DNA of 64,000 nucleotides from IMG/VR virus record IMGVR_UViG_3300046660_000488, positions 514,293 through 578,292 of that record; one strand, given 5' to 3'. Numbering within the stretch: position 1 is the stretch's first letter; each line of letters begins with the position of its first letter. Position numbers and translations under genes: made by a program. This document shows positions 22,008 to 29,988 of the stretch, piece after piece. This stretch comes from a virus. The notes under the pieces are model-generated. The model was not told where the DNA came from, did no database searches, and saw only the letters and a program-made list of their open reading frames with translations.

Positions 22008-22703
22008 ATGGGTCGTTTGATCCCCATCGCTCCGAATTTCAAGATCGAAGATCAAAAAACCGGGCCTCCGGTTCAAATGTCGAGAGTGGTCCATCTGGCC
22101 GATAAGGACGGCGTGCCGCTTTCGAACATGAGCGGGTTGGTGATAGTCAACGAACCGGCGTCTGCACCAGCGGTAAAGAACGACGCTTTCATTCGCCCGT
22201 CGAACATCATCTATCAAATCGTCGGCGATCTGAACAGCGCAAGCTACGACAATCCCGAAAAGCCTCATCGAAACCAACCGTTCAAAATGAGACATCGACC
22301 CGCCTCTGACCGGGTCGTGATGAGTATTGACGCCGACCCAAACCAGTCATTCTGGACGTTCGACGAATTCGAAGAATTCGTTCACGGGCTGAAACATGAC
22401 GTCTACATCAGCGAATTCCAATTCGCCCAACTGAACGTCAAATCATCCACAGTCACGCTTTATACGACCAGTATGATTGACCATGCGAACTTGACGGCCC
22501 GAATCCGGTCTCCGCGAAAGCCGCCACTGAAATTCGACATTGATGAAAACGAGCTTGGCGAACTGGCCGAGTGGTGCACCAAGAACCTGCTCGGCATGTT
22601 CGATCTCGAAGTGTCAAACTGGGGTCCAGTGCGGAACGCTTATCTTCGCGTTAAGGATGACGTAGAAGAGGTGCATGCAAAGCTGCGATGGTGCGGCAAC
22701 TAA
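22008..22703 (+). CDS. hypothetical protein with FKLxW-type end, 231 aa
   Basis: ATG start. Pro-rich N-terminal part, then a beta-rich domain (SSTVTLYTTSMIDH), a helix with ELGELAEWCTKN and the end VHAKLRWCGN. It opens a new unit after the palindromic site. No family recognised. Confidence 0.75.
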   Translation: MGRLIPIAPNFKIEDQKTGPPVQMSRVVHLADKDGVPLSNMSGLVIVNEPASAPAVKNDAFIRPSNIIYQIVGDLNSASYDNPEKPHRNQPFKMRHRPASDRVVMSIDADPNQSFWTFDEFEEFVHGLKHDVYISEFQFAQLNVKSSTVTLYTTSMIDHANLTARIRSPRKPPLKFDIDENELGELAEWCTKNLLGMFDLEVSNWGPVRNAYLRVKDDVEEVHAKLRWCGN

Positions 22704-22706
22704 GAC

Positions 22707-22734
22707 TTGCAATATTTGACAACTGTGCTACAGG
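22707..22734 (+). promoter_or_regulatory. early-type promoter TTGCAA-N16-TACAGG
   Basis: -35 at 22707-22712 and -10 at 22729-22734. A TTGACA at 22716 is an alternative -35 with a poor -10. Confidence 0.5.
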
Positions 22735-22760
22735 TTCGGCTTCGATAGCAGGAGACCGCG

Positions 22761-23015
22761 TTGTCCCTATTCGGTAATCGCATCGCGCGCCCCATCGGGG
22801 CCGCCGACATGGAGCACTATGAATCGGGCCTCGTGCTCCGGTTCGCTATTGTCATGTCCGGCCGCAGCGAGACCGACTGGGCCGCGCTGTCGCCACGGAC
22901 TAAGGGCCGTTGGCTCGACAAATCCCGCGACGCCCTCTGCGCTGTCCTGAACGAAAAGGAAGTGGTGGCCAAGCTCCCGCTTCTCGTCAATAACCTGACG
23001 CAGAGGGATCAATGA
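22761..23015 (+). CDS. hypothetical protein, 84 aa
   Basis: TTG start with AGGAGA upstream. Small helical protein with a basic Trp segment (RTKGRWLDKSRDAL). Overlaps the next gene by four bases. No family recognised. Confidence 0.72.
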   Translation: MSLFGNRIARPIGAADMEHYESGLVLRFAIVMSGRSETDWAALSPRTKGRWLDKSRDALCAVLNEKEVVAKLPLLVNNLTQRDQ

Positions 23016-23266
23016 CCCAGCCCACCAAGCTCATCGTCACCGACGAGATCGTCGCCCACGTTCTGCTGGCTACCTTCGATTCCATCATCGAAGGCCGCAA
23101 GGAACCGAACATCGTCGATTTCCTTCTGGCCGAAGGGATCGCTCAGGCGGTGTTGCAAACGGCCTTTCCCGAGGTGAAGGATCGCGAGAGCGTGGCTGAT
23201 CACGGCCAAACCGTCGTGGTCTGGCGCGACCTGCGCGCCGAGCAGAAAGCTAAGCGGGGGTACTGA
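23012..23266 (+). CDS. hypothetical protein, 84 aa
   Basis: ATG overlaps the previous stop. Helical with a basic C-terminus (LRAEQKAKRGY). Function unknown. Confidence 0.72.
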   Translation: MTQPTKLIVTDEIVAHVLLATFDSIIEGRKEPNIVDFLLAEGIAQAVLQTAFPEVKDRESVADHGQTVVVWRDLRAEQKAKRGY

Positions 23267-23268
23267 AC

Positions 23269-23715
23269 ATGAGAGTCACCTTCCACGGCGAGGAATTCTC
23301 GCACACGATCAACCTGAACCCGATGGGCGCCATCAAGGAATGGCTGGAGGCGCGCGCCAAGCGCAAGGCCAAGAACGATCTCGCCATCCTGCTCAAGCAA
23401 GCGGCGATGAACGAGTTTCAATGGAACACCAACGTCATCCGGGCGACGGACAATAACGGGCGCCTGAGCGTCGGGTCCTCGCTGAACCGGGATTTCGACG
23501 ACACCATCGCGGTCGGGTTCTATCTCGGGAACAGCACGTGGCGGCACGTCAACATCAGCACCTCGCGTGCGCGCCTGATGGCCAAGATGCTTGTCGAGCG
23601 CGCTGACGCCATCGAAGAAATCGACGGCCAAGCTCACGACATCGACAAGCCGCAGGAATTCATCGACGGCCTGAAGCCGGGTGACCAGTACTACAACCTC
23701 TACCACAAGGCCTGA
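23269..23715 (+). CDS. hypothetical protein, 148 aa
   Basis: ATG two bases after the previous stop. A basic helix (EARAKRKAKNDLAILLK) precedes a beta-rich part and an acidic C-terminal helix. No family recognised; co-transcribed with the thermonuclease. Confidence 0.72.
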   Translation: MRVTFHGEEFSHTINLNPMGAIKEWLEARAKRKAKNDLAILLKQAAMNEFQWNTNVIRATDNNGRLSVGSSLNRDFDDTIAVGFYLGNSTWRHVNISTSRARLMAKMLVERADAIEEIDGQAHDIDKPQEFIDGLKPGDQYYNLYHKA

Positions 23716-23716
23716 T

Positions 23717-24232
23717 ATGAAGCCCCACACGGCATTGCTCTTCGGTCTGGGCTTGGGACTGACGGCTGGTATCCTCGGGATGATGTCGCTGGATCGCTCG
23801 CTCGACCACGTCGAGAAAAAATCGGCGGCCAGCGTTCAGGTCAAAGTGGACAACGACAACGGCAACGACCGGGTCGTCTACGTCACCGCGATCTACGACG
23901 GCGACACCTTCAGCTTCAACATGCCGGGCCTGCCGCCCAAGCTGAACCCCCTGAAGATCAGGGTGCGGGGCGTGGACACGCCCGAGCGCGGCGGTAAGGC
24001 CAAGTGCGACGCCGAGCGGAATGCGGCAGATCGCGCACGCGAGTTCACCAAGAAACTGATCCACGGCAATGGCGACAAGGTGCTGCTGAAGAACCTCGAC
24101 TGGGACAAATACGGCGGGCGGGTTGATGCTGACGTCTACGTCGGAGACACGCTGCTCTCGGATCGCCTGATCGCTGGCGGCTACGGCCGCGAGTACCACG
24201 GCGAGAAACGCGACATCGGGTGGTGCAACTGA
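23717..24232 (+). CDS. membrane-anchored or secreted thermonuclease (SNase-like)
   Basis: 171 aa. Residues 5-25 form a hydrophobic segment (LLFGLGLGLTAGILGMM), either a signal peptide or an anchor. The rest matches the staphylococcal-nuclease fold: VYVTAIYDGDTFSFN (metal Asp), IRVRGVDTPERGGKAKC (catalytic Arg and Asp), GRVDADVYVGDTLL and a second Arg region. Such enzymes cut DNA and RNA with calcium. The export-type N-terminus suggests it acts outside the cytoplasm, for example against incoming DNA of rival phages; that is inference. Confidence 0.85.
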   Translation: MKPHTALLFGLGLGLTAGILGMMSLDRSLDHVEKKSAASVQVKVDNDNGNDRVVYVTAIYDGDTFSFNMPGLPPKLNPLKIRVRGVDTPERGGKAKCDAERNAADRAREFTKKLIHGNGDKVLLKNLDWDKYGGRVDADVYVGDTLLSDRLIAGGYGREYHGEKRDIGWCN

Positions 24233-24233
24233 C

Positions 24234-24458
24234 ATGGGCGTGAAATCGACAGTTCATCTGTCTCGCGAAGAGGCAGAGCGGCGCTACATCGACCACATTA
24301 TCGACACGGTGCTTCGGCCCCGTCTGGTCAGTCAGGTCTCGTTCTTGAGCGACACTGAGCTTGAGGATGTGATCGAGCGGTTCAACGACGAGAAATATGA
24401 GAGCGGCGGCGGGTTCGACAACTACATCATCGACGCCCGGACTGACGTCCGTACGTGA
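24234..24458 (+). CDS. hypothetical protein, 74 aa
   Basis: ATG one base after the nuclease stop. Acidic, helical (EEAERRYIDHIIDTVL) with a Gly-rich C-terminal part. Its stop overlaps a 12-bp inverted repeat, 24457-24503. Function unknown. Confidence 0.7.
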   Translation: MGVKSTVHLSREEAERRYIDHIIDTVLRPRLVSQVSFLSDTELEDVIERFNDEKYESGGGFDNYIIDARTDVRT

Positions 24459-24503
24459 TCTGAAGGAAACCGTTCGCTCGCGCTCACTTTCTTCCTTCAG
24501 ATC
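24457..24503 (+). repeat. 12-bp inverted repeat at the end of the unit
   Basis: GATCTGAAGGAA (24457-24468) pairs perfectly with TTCCTTCAGATC (24492-24503), loop 23 bases. No T-tract follows. It may protect the 3' end of the upstream mRNA. Confidence 0.6.
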
Positions 24504-24558
24504 GAAGCTCTCTATGTGAGTTTCGAATCATATGTCCCTAGATTTACAGTCTCTTTCT

Positions 24559-24635
24559 CCCCCTGTCGTGGTGACGCGCTTATCCAATGGTCGCACTGAT
24601 GCGATTTGAAGAAGGGCAGTCACCACGACAGGGGG
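24559..24635. repeat. 17-bp perfect inverted repeat
   Basis: CCCCCTGTCGTGGTGAC (24559-24575) and its exact complement (24619-24635) enclose a 43-base loop. The stability is far beyond chance; no T-tract follows, so it is not a simple terminator. Confidence 0.85.
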
Positions 24636-25201
24636 ATTTCGGTCGTTACGTCCCTGAGTTCGTATCGCCTTTCGATAGCAACTGGACACGTTTATAGTGT
24701 CAGCAGGCGGTCTCCCTAGACCTGCATGCCATTGCCCAATCCCGGCCGCTTCACCTGAAGAGAGGGGTTTTGGGGCTGTGGTCTCGATGTGTGCTCGCGC
24801 ACCTTTTCATCGGCCAGCCTTGCACCCCCGGTAAGCTTTTGTGCCAGACGGTTATGATTTGTTGGATCAAGCTCGTGAGCACGGCAATCGAAGAACCGCA
24901 CTCACGCGGGCGGCGGTCAAATTCTCCAGACCGGACCGCCCTCGTTTTCGTGGTGCCTTTTTACATGCCTGAAGCATGTGGAGGGGCCGTTACTGCTTTC
25001 CGCATGTCCGCCTCCGTGGTTGCTCTACCCCTGCACCGGTCACCAGTTAGGCCCAGTCTTTTCCAGTTTTGCGGTGGGGTGAACCGCTGTATACCCCTGA
25101 GCACTATATGAGTCCTTGTATAGAATCCTTTATCAAATACTGTCGATAAAATAGTAGGCACAGAATTCCGAATCAGAGGTAGTGACCTCTGCGTGACGAT
25201 C

Positions 25202-25211
25202 TCGTAAACCA
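25202..25211. promoter_or_regulatory. palindromic control site TCGTAAACCA
   Basis: TSGTWWACSA-type site 84 bases before the outer-membrane gene. A sigma70-like pair (TTGACC at about 25216, TATATG at about 25237) follows at once. Confidence 0.5.
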
Positions 25212-25295
25212 TTTATTGACCAGAAAATACCTGACCTATATGGTGCAGAAATCAGGTGGAAACGCCTGTTATTTCAACAAAGGTATTTGAGTTAG

Positions 25296-25823
25296 ATGAA
25301 GTTTCTCGCCCCTCTGGCCGCCATTGCGGCCCTCGCTATCGCCGGTTCGGCCGCCGCTGCTCCCTCGAACTACGTCCAAGGTTCGGTCGGTGGTCAATTC
25401 CAAGCCAACCGCGCTGACGCCACTTCCTACTCGGCCGCTGTCGGCCGCGACTTCGGCACGGTCCGCGTCGAAGGCGAATACGTCGCCTCGCGTGGTTCGG
25501 ACAATGCCAAGCTCGGCACGGTCGAAGCCAATCTGGGCAACGTCAACGTGTTCGTCGAGCCGGTGACGGTCTACGGCATCACTCCCTTCGTCGGCGCGGG
25601 CGTCGGCTACGGCTCGCTGTACGGCGCCGGTGTCAAGGGTGATCGCAACGGCACGGTGTTCAACGCCCAAGTCGGCGCCACCTACAAGCTGACCCCGAAG
25701 CTGGACGTGGTGGGCTCGTACCGCTACTGGCTGGCCGCCGACGTGGACGTCCAAAAGGCGCCCAAGATCGTCGAGCAGTATCGCGCCGAGACCCTGTCGG
25801 TGGGCCTGCGCTACAGCTTCTAA
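25296..25823 (+). CDS. outer-membrane beta-barrel protein with signal peptide
   Basis: 175 aa. Residues 1-22 are a classical signal peptide (Lys, then an Ala/Leu-rich core ending GSAAAA-PS). The mature part is a run of about eight amphipathic strands (for example VRVEGEYVAS, PFVGAGVGYGS, KLDVVGSYRYWLA) and ends in LSVGLRYSF, with the terminal Phe used for outer-membrane insertion by BAM. This is the small OmpA/OmpX-like porin fold. It has its own unit with an AAAGG ribosome site and a strong terminator. Such a gene is very unusual in a lytic T4-type phage. Changing the host surface, blocking superinfection, or recent host origin are possible reasons. Confidence 0.88.
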   Translation: MKFLAPLAAIAALAIAGSAAAAPSNYVQGSVGGQFQANRADATSYSAAVGRDFGTVRVEGEYVASRGSDNAKLGTVEANLGNVNVFVEPVTVYGITPFVGAGVGYGSLYGAGVKGDRNGTVFNAQVGATYKLTPKLDVVGSYRYWLAADVDVQKAPKIVEQYRAETLSVGLRYSF

Positions 25824-25849
25824 TCCTTCGGGATATGAGGTACGGATGA

Positions 25850-25877
25850 GGCCGGGAGAAATCCCGGCCTTTTTCTT
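25850..25877 (+). terminator. terminator after outer-membrane gene
   Basis: GGCCGGGA-GAAA-TCCCGGCC stem followed by TTTTTC. The DHFR ribosome site lies just beyond, so DHFR may be read by leak-through. Confidence 0.9.
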
Positions 25878-25890
25878 TTGGGGAACGAGA

Positions 25891-26430
25891 ATGACCATCG
25901 CCTTGATCGCAGCCATGGACCTCAACGGCGTCATCGGCAAGGACGGAACCCTACCGTGGAAGCTGCGGGACGACATGGTCCTGTTCAAGATGCAGACCTA
26001 CGGCCACAACGTCTACATGGGCCGCAAGACTTGGGAGTCCATCGGCGCCAAACCCCTGCCCGGCCGCGACAACATCGTGTTCTCCAACCAGTTGGCGGCG
26101 AAGGCCGGGGAAAACTCCTGCGAAATTCTCCAATTTGGAAATGAGTTTGTGGACGTTTACCGCGTTCACCAGATCGACAACGTTCTGAGCGACATCGGCG
26201 CTAATTACCACAGCAAGAAGCAGTTCGTCATCGGCGGGGCGAAGCTCTACGAAGCCACGCTACCTGATGCTGACGAACTGTACATCACCCGCGTGCTGGC
26301 CGAAGTCGAGGGCGACACGGTTTTCCCCGACATCGACCTCCACGAATGGAAGTTGATCACCCGCCTCGATTTCCCTAAGAACGACCGAAACGACCACGCT
26401 TTCTTCCACGCTTACTACGTTCGCAAGTAG
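25891..26430 (+). CDS. frd: dihydrofolate reductase
   Basis: 179 aa from ATG 25891. The DHFR landmarks are in order: IALIAAMDLNGVIGKDGTLPW (substrate pocket, Trp), MGRKTWESIG (NADPH site), PLPGRDNIVFS, FVIGGAKLYEATLPDADELYIT and the C-terminal strand. The enzyme makes tetrahydrofolate for dTMP synthesis, a common T4-superfamily function supporting phage DNA synthesis. It follows the outer-membrane gene after a terminator; GAGA upstream of the ATG may serve as ribosome site. Confidence 0.95.
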   Translation: MTIALIAAMDLNGVIGKDGTLPWKLRDDMVLFKMQTYGHNVYMGRKTWESIGAKPLPGRDNIVFSNQLAAKAGENSCEILQFGNEFVDVYRVHQIDNVLSDIGANYHSKKQFVIGGAKLYEATLPDADELYITRVLAEVEGDTVFPDIDLHEWKLITRLDFPKNDRNDHAFFHAYYVRK

Positions 26431-26436
26431 AGCGGC

Positions 26437-26464
26437 TTGACAACAGTATAGATTCTGATACTCT
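26437..26464 (+). promoter_or_regulatory. early-type promoter TTGACA-N16-TACTCT
   Basis: -35 at 26437-26442 and -10 at 26459-26464. The ATG at 26471 follows within seven bases of the -10, so the transcript is nearly or fully leaderless. Confidence 0.65.
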
Positions 26465-26470
26465 GCTTGG

Positions 26471-27103
26471 ATGATCGTAGAGACCATCACAGCAGAGTGC
26501 AGCCAGTATCTGGCCGCCTTCGACCACACCCGGCCCCTCCTACGGGGTCTGGAGGGCATGAAGGCTGACCATCTGCTGATGATGCCCACCGACCGCTCCA
26601 AGCGCTCTGGCGCCGAATTGGGCGTCGAGCAGCACACCGACGCTTACCTGAAGAAAAACAAGTTCAAGGCCATGCGTCTCCAGAGTGCGTTCTGCACTCA
26701 CGAGGCCACGTACGCCGAGCAATACGGTGACCTGTTCTATTTCTTCCCCAAGGACGGCTACTCGTTCGCTTATGGCGCGGGTCGGGACCTGATCCCGACC
26801 GTTGAGAAATGGCTGATCGAGGACGCGAATTACGAAGCCCGCCAGATGGGCTTGGGGCCGGGTGTGCAGGACATGCTCCACGACGCACGCTCGGACATAT
26901 GGACCTTCGGTGTCTATCTGGATCGCGCCCCCAAGATGCGGAAGCTGTACCACGCCTACCTCGACCGCTATGGTCTGTCGCAGACTGATCTGCGGGCTGG
27001 CCTCGACGCCAACGCCGAATTCTGGTTCACCGGCGAGTACCATGTGGTCCGCAAGGAAAGTCAGATGGGCTGGGAAGTATGGAAAGCCTTCGGGCTTTTC
27101 TGA
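26471..27103 (+). CDS. hypothetical protein, 210 aa
   Basis: The ATG sits at about +1 of the promoter above, with no ribosome site visible. Alpha/beta protein with aromatic-rich stretches (GDLFYFFPKDGYSFAYG) and a helical C-terminal half. No family recognised. Single-gene unit followed by another promoter. Confidence 0.75.
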   Translation: MIVETITAECSQYLAAFDHTRPLLRGLEGMKADHLLMMPTDRSKRSGAELGVEQHTDAYLKKNKFKAMRLQSAFCTHEATYAEQYGDLFYFFPKDGYSFAYGAGRDLIPTVEKWLIEDANYEARQMGLGPGVQDMLHDARSDIWTFGVYLDRAPKMRKLYHAYLDRYGLSQTDLRAGLDANAEFWFTGEYHVVRKESQMGWEVWKAFGLF

Positions 27104-27137
27104 AACCACAGTTTTCCATCTATACTTGAAATAGTGC

Positions 27138-27165
27138 TTGCAATAAGCACTGCGTGTGCTACTGT
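27138..27165 (+). promoter_or_regulatory. early-type promoter TTGCAA-N16-TACTGT
   Basis: -35 at 27138-27143 and -10 at 27160-27165. A GTGCTT/AAGCAC hairpin overlaps the -35. It drives a chain of five genes to 29452. Confidence 0.65.
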
Positions 27166-27195
27166 GTGTTCTCGGATCAACGAACGGAGCGCCCC

Positions 27196-27660
27196 ATGTC
27201 GTCGAAGACCTCCATCGTCTACGTGAACCACTATCACACCCACACGGTGGAATCGCTCGACAAGGCGCTGGCGCTCCTGACGATGCTGGCCCCGATGAAA
27301 ATGTCGCCTGATGTTTATCAGCCGGTCGCGCGCGAATCCGTCCGCGAAATGATCTGGGTGCACAACGTCCTGTCGCGCATGACCGAACAGCCGCAGATCG
27401 AAATCAAGACCACCGGCATCGACAACGACGAGACCGGCAAGGTGAAGGTCTACGACCTGACCGATAAGCACAACATGGAGTACACCAAGAAGGTGTTCGA
27501 CATGGTCAAGGGCGCCGTCAGCGACCCGTTCATCCACGGCAACGACCCGGTCGGCTGCGAAGGCTTCCGCGAGGCGGCCATTACCAACCTGCACAAGGCG
27601 CGCTATCTGATGGCGGCGCTGCTGGCTGGCGTGTTCGTCAAGGAAGAGGCCAAGGCCTAA
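27196..27660 (+). CDS. hypothetical protein, 154 aa
   Basis: ATG with a CGGAG ribosome site. Helical and mixed-charge, with a His-rich opening (YVNHYHTHTVE). Its stop overlaps the next start. First of five tightly packed genes. No family recognised. Confidence 0.78.
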   Translation: MSSKTSIVYVNHYHTHTVESLDKALALLTMLAPMKMSPDVYQPVARESVREMIWVHNVLSRMTEQPQIEIKTTGIDNDETGKVKVYDLTDKHNMEYTKKVFDMVKGAVSDPFIHGNDPVGCEGFREAAITNLHKARYLMAALLAGVFVKEEAKA

Positions 27661-28244
27661 TGTCTAACCACCACGCCTACTATCTGGACAAGACCAACAC
27701 CCTGTCGCCGGACGAGTACCGCGAGCAGTACGATTTGGGCTACGCGGCGATGAAGGCCGGTGTGGACCGCACGTCCGGCCTACCGCGCGGCGACCTGCGC
27801 GACATGACCATGGCGCTGGCGTGGCGGAACGGCTGGTGGGTGGCGTGGAAGGAAACTCAGCCGGTGGTCCGCGAAATGCCGTCCAAGGACTTCGAGAACA
27901 TCGCTGTGCTCTATCGCGAAGCGGCACAAGGCTTCCGCTATCTGGGCCTCTATGCTGAGCCCGCGCTGGGCGGCGAGCAGTCCAACAACGCCATCCATCT
28001 GGCCGACATGGGCGCCAGCCTGAAGCGCCTGTCGGAACAGCAACTGGCGGACGGTGACAAGGCTCTGGCCAAATCGACCGGCGACATGGCCGAAATCTTG
28101 CTGGCTTTCCGCAACTGGCCCAAGGAACCCGGTGACGAGTCGTTCTGGGACAAGTGCGACCCGGCCGCCGACGAGGCGTCCAAGATCGCCGGACAGTACG
28201 AATTTCTGGCGGTTCAGGCCGCCCAACGCGAACAGGAGGTCTAG
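27660..28244 (+). CDS. hypothetical protein, 194 aa
   Basis: ATG overlaps the previous stop by one base. Helical with a Trp-rich segment (LAWRNGWWVAWKE), common in small phage host-takeover proteins. No domain recognised. Four bases before the next gene. Confidence 0.78.
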   Translation: MSNHHAYYLDKTNTLSPDEYREQYDLGYAAMKAGVDRTSGLPRGDLRDMTMALAWRNGWWVAWKETQPVVREMPSKDFENIAVLYREAAQGFRYLGLYAEPALGGEQSNNAIHLADMGASLKRLSEQQLADGDKALAKSTGDMAEILLAFRNWPKEPGDESFWDKCDPAADEASKIAGQYEFLAVQAAQREQEV

Positions 28245-28247
28245 GCC

Positions 28248-28784
28248 ATGGAATTCACCAAGATCGACGGCTGGTATCTCCGCGAAGGCTCACGCAAGTG
28301 CACCTCGCCGCCCACGGTCGAAGACATGACCATCCGGCCCGAGAACATCCACCACATCCATGGGCTGTCGAGCGGCATCACCCGGCTGGAGCAAGTGGCT
28401 GAAGACGCCGTGACCGAAACGGCCGACGACATCCGCCGTCAGGAGTTGGCGCGCTGGGCGTTCAAGCACCTGATCTCGCTGCACAACAGCCTCGCCCAGT
28501 ACATCGGCGACAAGGACGGCCTGCTGTCCCTGCGGAAATTCGAGGCGTTCGAGAAGGACGCGCGGACGAACCGCGACAGCCTGCTGGTGGTGTCCTACCT
28601 CGGCGACAAGACTTTCCGCGACATCATCGCGCTGGCGCGTGTGATCGACGCTGACTACCTGCACGACTACAACCCGCTGTTCGAGCAGGGCATGGCCATC
28701 AACATCCTGAAGCTGCGGGCGCGCATCTGCCTGTTCATCCGCGCGCTGACCGGCAACATGGACCTGAAGAGGGAAGCCGCCTGA
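28248..28784 (+). CDS. hypothetical protein, 178 aa
   Basis: ATG with an AGGAGG site upstream. Mostly helical; the C-terminal half has long amphipathic helices (INILKLRARICLFIRALTG). Overlaps the next start by one base. Function unknown. Confidence 0.78.
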   Translation: MEFTKIDGWYLREGSRKCTSPPTVEDMTIRPENIHHIHGLSSGITRLEQVAEDAVTETADDIRRQELARWAFKHLISLHNSLAQYIGDKDGLLSLRKFEAFEKDARTNRDSLLVVSYLGDKTFRDIIALARVIDADYLHDYNPLFEQGMAINILKLRARICLFIRALTGNMDLKREAA

Positions 28785-29074
28785 TGCAGCGCAAGTACGT
28801 CATCCTCGTGGACGCACACCCCGAGAGCCATCAGGCGTCGGAATTCCCGGTCCTGATCGATAACCGGATCGCCCACCGCTCCGTCCACCAGTGGGCGCGC
28901 GAGAACGACACCGGCTATCGCCACGGCGTGCGGACCTACACCAAGCCGGTGTCGGCCGGGTTCTTCTCCATCGTGGACGGCAAGGTTCAGGTCGGCGGCT
29001 ACAGCGAGACCTTGGACCTGCACTCCCGGCCGGAAGACGCCGACATCATCAGCAAATTCCTGTTCGGAGCCTGA
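28784..29074 (+). CDS. hypothetical protein, 96 aa
   Basis: ATG overlaps the previous stop. Small alpha/beta protein opening with a strand (KYVILVDAHPES). No family recognised. Confidence 0.75.
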   Translation: MQRKYVILVDAHPESHQASEFPVLIDNRIAHRSVHQWARENDTGYRHGVRTYTKPVSAGFFSIVDGKVQVGGYSETLDLHSRPEDADIISKFLFGA

Positions 29075-29077
29075 TCC

Positions 29078-29452
29078 ATGGCCTGCATCATCAAGGCCAT
29101 CGGCCGCAACCTCGACGACATGGTCTACATCACGCAGGACCCGGCTGGCTGGGTTACTCGCAATCGGGCTGACGCTCAGGTCATCGAAGATGAGGGCGCC
29201 GCCCGCCAGCAGGCTGAGCGGTACAGCCTTCGCGCTCTGCATTCCGGAGAGGGCTACGTCTTCACTGTCGAGTACCTGTCCGAGATCACGATCAAAAACT
29301 GGCACACCGACATCGACAAGCTGGCCACGGCGCTGGCCCATTTCGATCAGGAGTCGCACGGCTGGCCAAAAGTTGAACTGGAGCGCGTGTCGGACCCCGA
29401 GCACTATCGCCAGCAGGCTCGCATGATTTTTGCGGCCTTCGCAAAATCGTAA
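29078..29452 (+). CDS. hypothetical protein, 124 aa
   Basis: ATG three bases after the previous stop. Beta-rich N-terminal half (DDMVYITQDPAGWVT) and helical C-terminal part. Its stop lies inside a TSGTWWACSA-like site (29447-29456). Last gene of the five-gene chain. Confidence 0.75.
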   Translation: MACIIKAIGRNLDDMVYITQDPAGWVTRNRADAQVIEDEGAARQQAERYSLRALHSGEGYVFTVEYLSEITIKNWHTDIDKLATALAHFDQESHGWPKVELERVSDPEHYRQQARMIFAAFAKS

Positions 29453-29456
29453 ACGA
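29447..29456. promoter_or_regulatory. palindromic site TCGTAAACGA
   Basis: Perfect 10-base palindrome spanning the stop of the previous gene, 68 bases before the receiver-domain gene. Confidence 0.4.
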
Positions 29457-29523
29457 AATATATCGACCGAAATCCAACGCCGTCGTATCCTGACCAAATA
29501 GGGCGTTGTGAGTATTTTTGGTC

Positions 29524-29922
29524 ATGGTCAAGCTGTTCATTGACGACGAGCGCTTCCCGCCGGGGGACGGCGAGGGATGGATCGTCGTGCGGACAATGGA
29601 AGAGGGTCAGGCGTACATCGCCCAGCACGGTTGCCCGACCTTCATCAGCTTCGACCATGACCTTGGGTACGACGGCCTCGCCCTTCTCCCGACCGGCTAC
29701 GACTTCGCCAAATGGCTGGTAGATCAGGATATGGACGCCAAGGGCCATTTCTTCCCAGACGGTTTCTGGTACTACGTCCACAGCCAGAACCCGGTCGGCG
29801 CTCGCAACATCGACGAGTTGATGTCGAGCTATTTGCTTGTGCACCGTGAAATGCCGGAGGGGATTACTATCGGATGGACGGCTGAGCCGACCACAGCGGG
29901 CTTCAGCATCCGCTATCGGTAG
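29524..29922 (+). CDS. cyclic-phosphate-processing receiver-domain protein
   Basis: 132 aa. Matches the cREC (receiver-like) family: LFIDDERFPPGDGEGW with the DDE acidic triad, VVRTMEEGQAYI, then ISFDHDLGYDGLALLPTGYDFAKWLV and a C-terminal HSQNP segment. These domains are predicted to process cyclic phosphates on RNA ends and are frequent in phages with RNA-repair genes. Direct proof of the reaction is lacking for this protein. A role in healing cleaved tRNA would fit the tRNA array and RNA ligase. Confidence 0.78.
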   Translation: MVKLFIDDERFPPGDGEGWIVVRTMEEGQAYIAQHGCPTFISFDHDLGYDGLALLPTGYDFAKWLVDQDMDAKGHFFPDGFWYYVHSQNPVGARNIDELMSSYLLVHREMPEGITIGWTAEPTTAGFSIRYR

Positions 29923-29928
29923 CACAGA

Positions 29929-29956
29929 TTGACTTCACAACTGAACTGTGCATAAT
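29929..29956 (+). promoter_or_regulatory. early-type promoter TTGACT-N16-CATAAT
   Basis: -35 at 29929-29934 and -10 at 29951-29956. Drives the 29989-31296 genes. Confidence 0.78.
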
Positions 29957-29984
29957 GGCCTCCAAGTTCAACTTCGGAGGCCAT
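29955..29984 (+). promoter_or_regulatory. hairpin hiding the ribosome site
   Basis: ATGGCCTCC (29955-29963) pairs with GGAGGCCAT (29976-29984), loop 12. The GGAGG of the right arm is the ribosome site for the ATG at 29989. If the transcript includes the left arm, the site is masked, a possible translational switch; the left arm lies near the predicted start. Confidence 0.55.
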
Positions 29985-29988
29985 TTGC

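Larger units (their letters stand above)
24504..25295. other. about 790 bases without a convincing gene, rich in hairpins
   Basis: No reading frame here has a ribosome site and gene-like composition. It holds a 17-bp perfect inverted repeat (24559-24635), GACAC/GTGTC (near 24686), GCAGG/CCTGC (near 24700), GGGCGG/CCGCCC with an inner GGTC/GACC pair (near 24908-24945), ACATGC/GCATGT (near 24963) and AGAGGT/ACCTCT (near 25176). The last 150 bases hold AT-rich promoter-like sequence and a TSGTWWACSA site before the outer-membrane gene. A structured RNA, a replication origin or a cis-acting leader are all possible. Confidence 0.5.

Noticed and set aside
24559-24635. 17-bp inverted repeat considered as an insertion-sequence end or CRISPR repeat
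   Set aside because: It occurs once as a facing pair 43 bases apart, with no transposase, no repeated spacers and no target duplication.
24716-25212. Small frames on both strands in the non-coding region
   Set aside because: None has a ribosome site or protein-like composition, and the hairpins fit an RNA or cis-acting role better.
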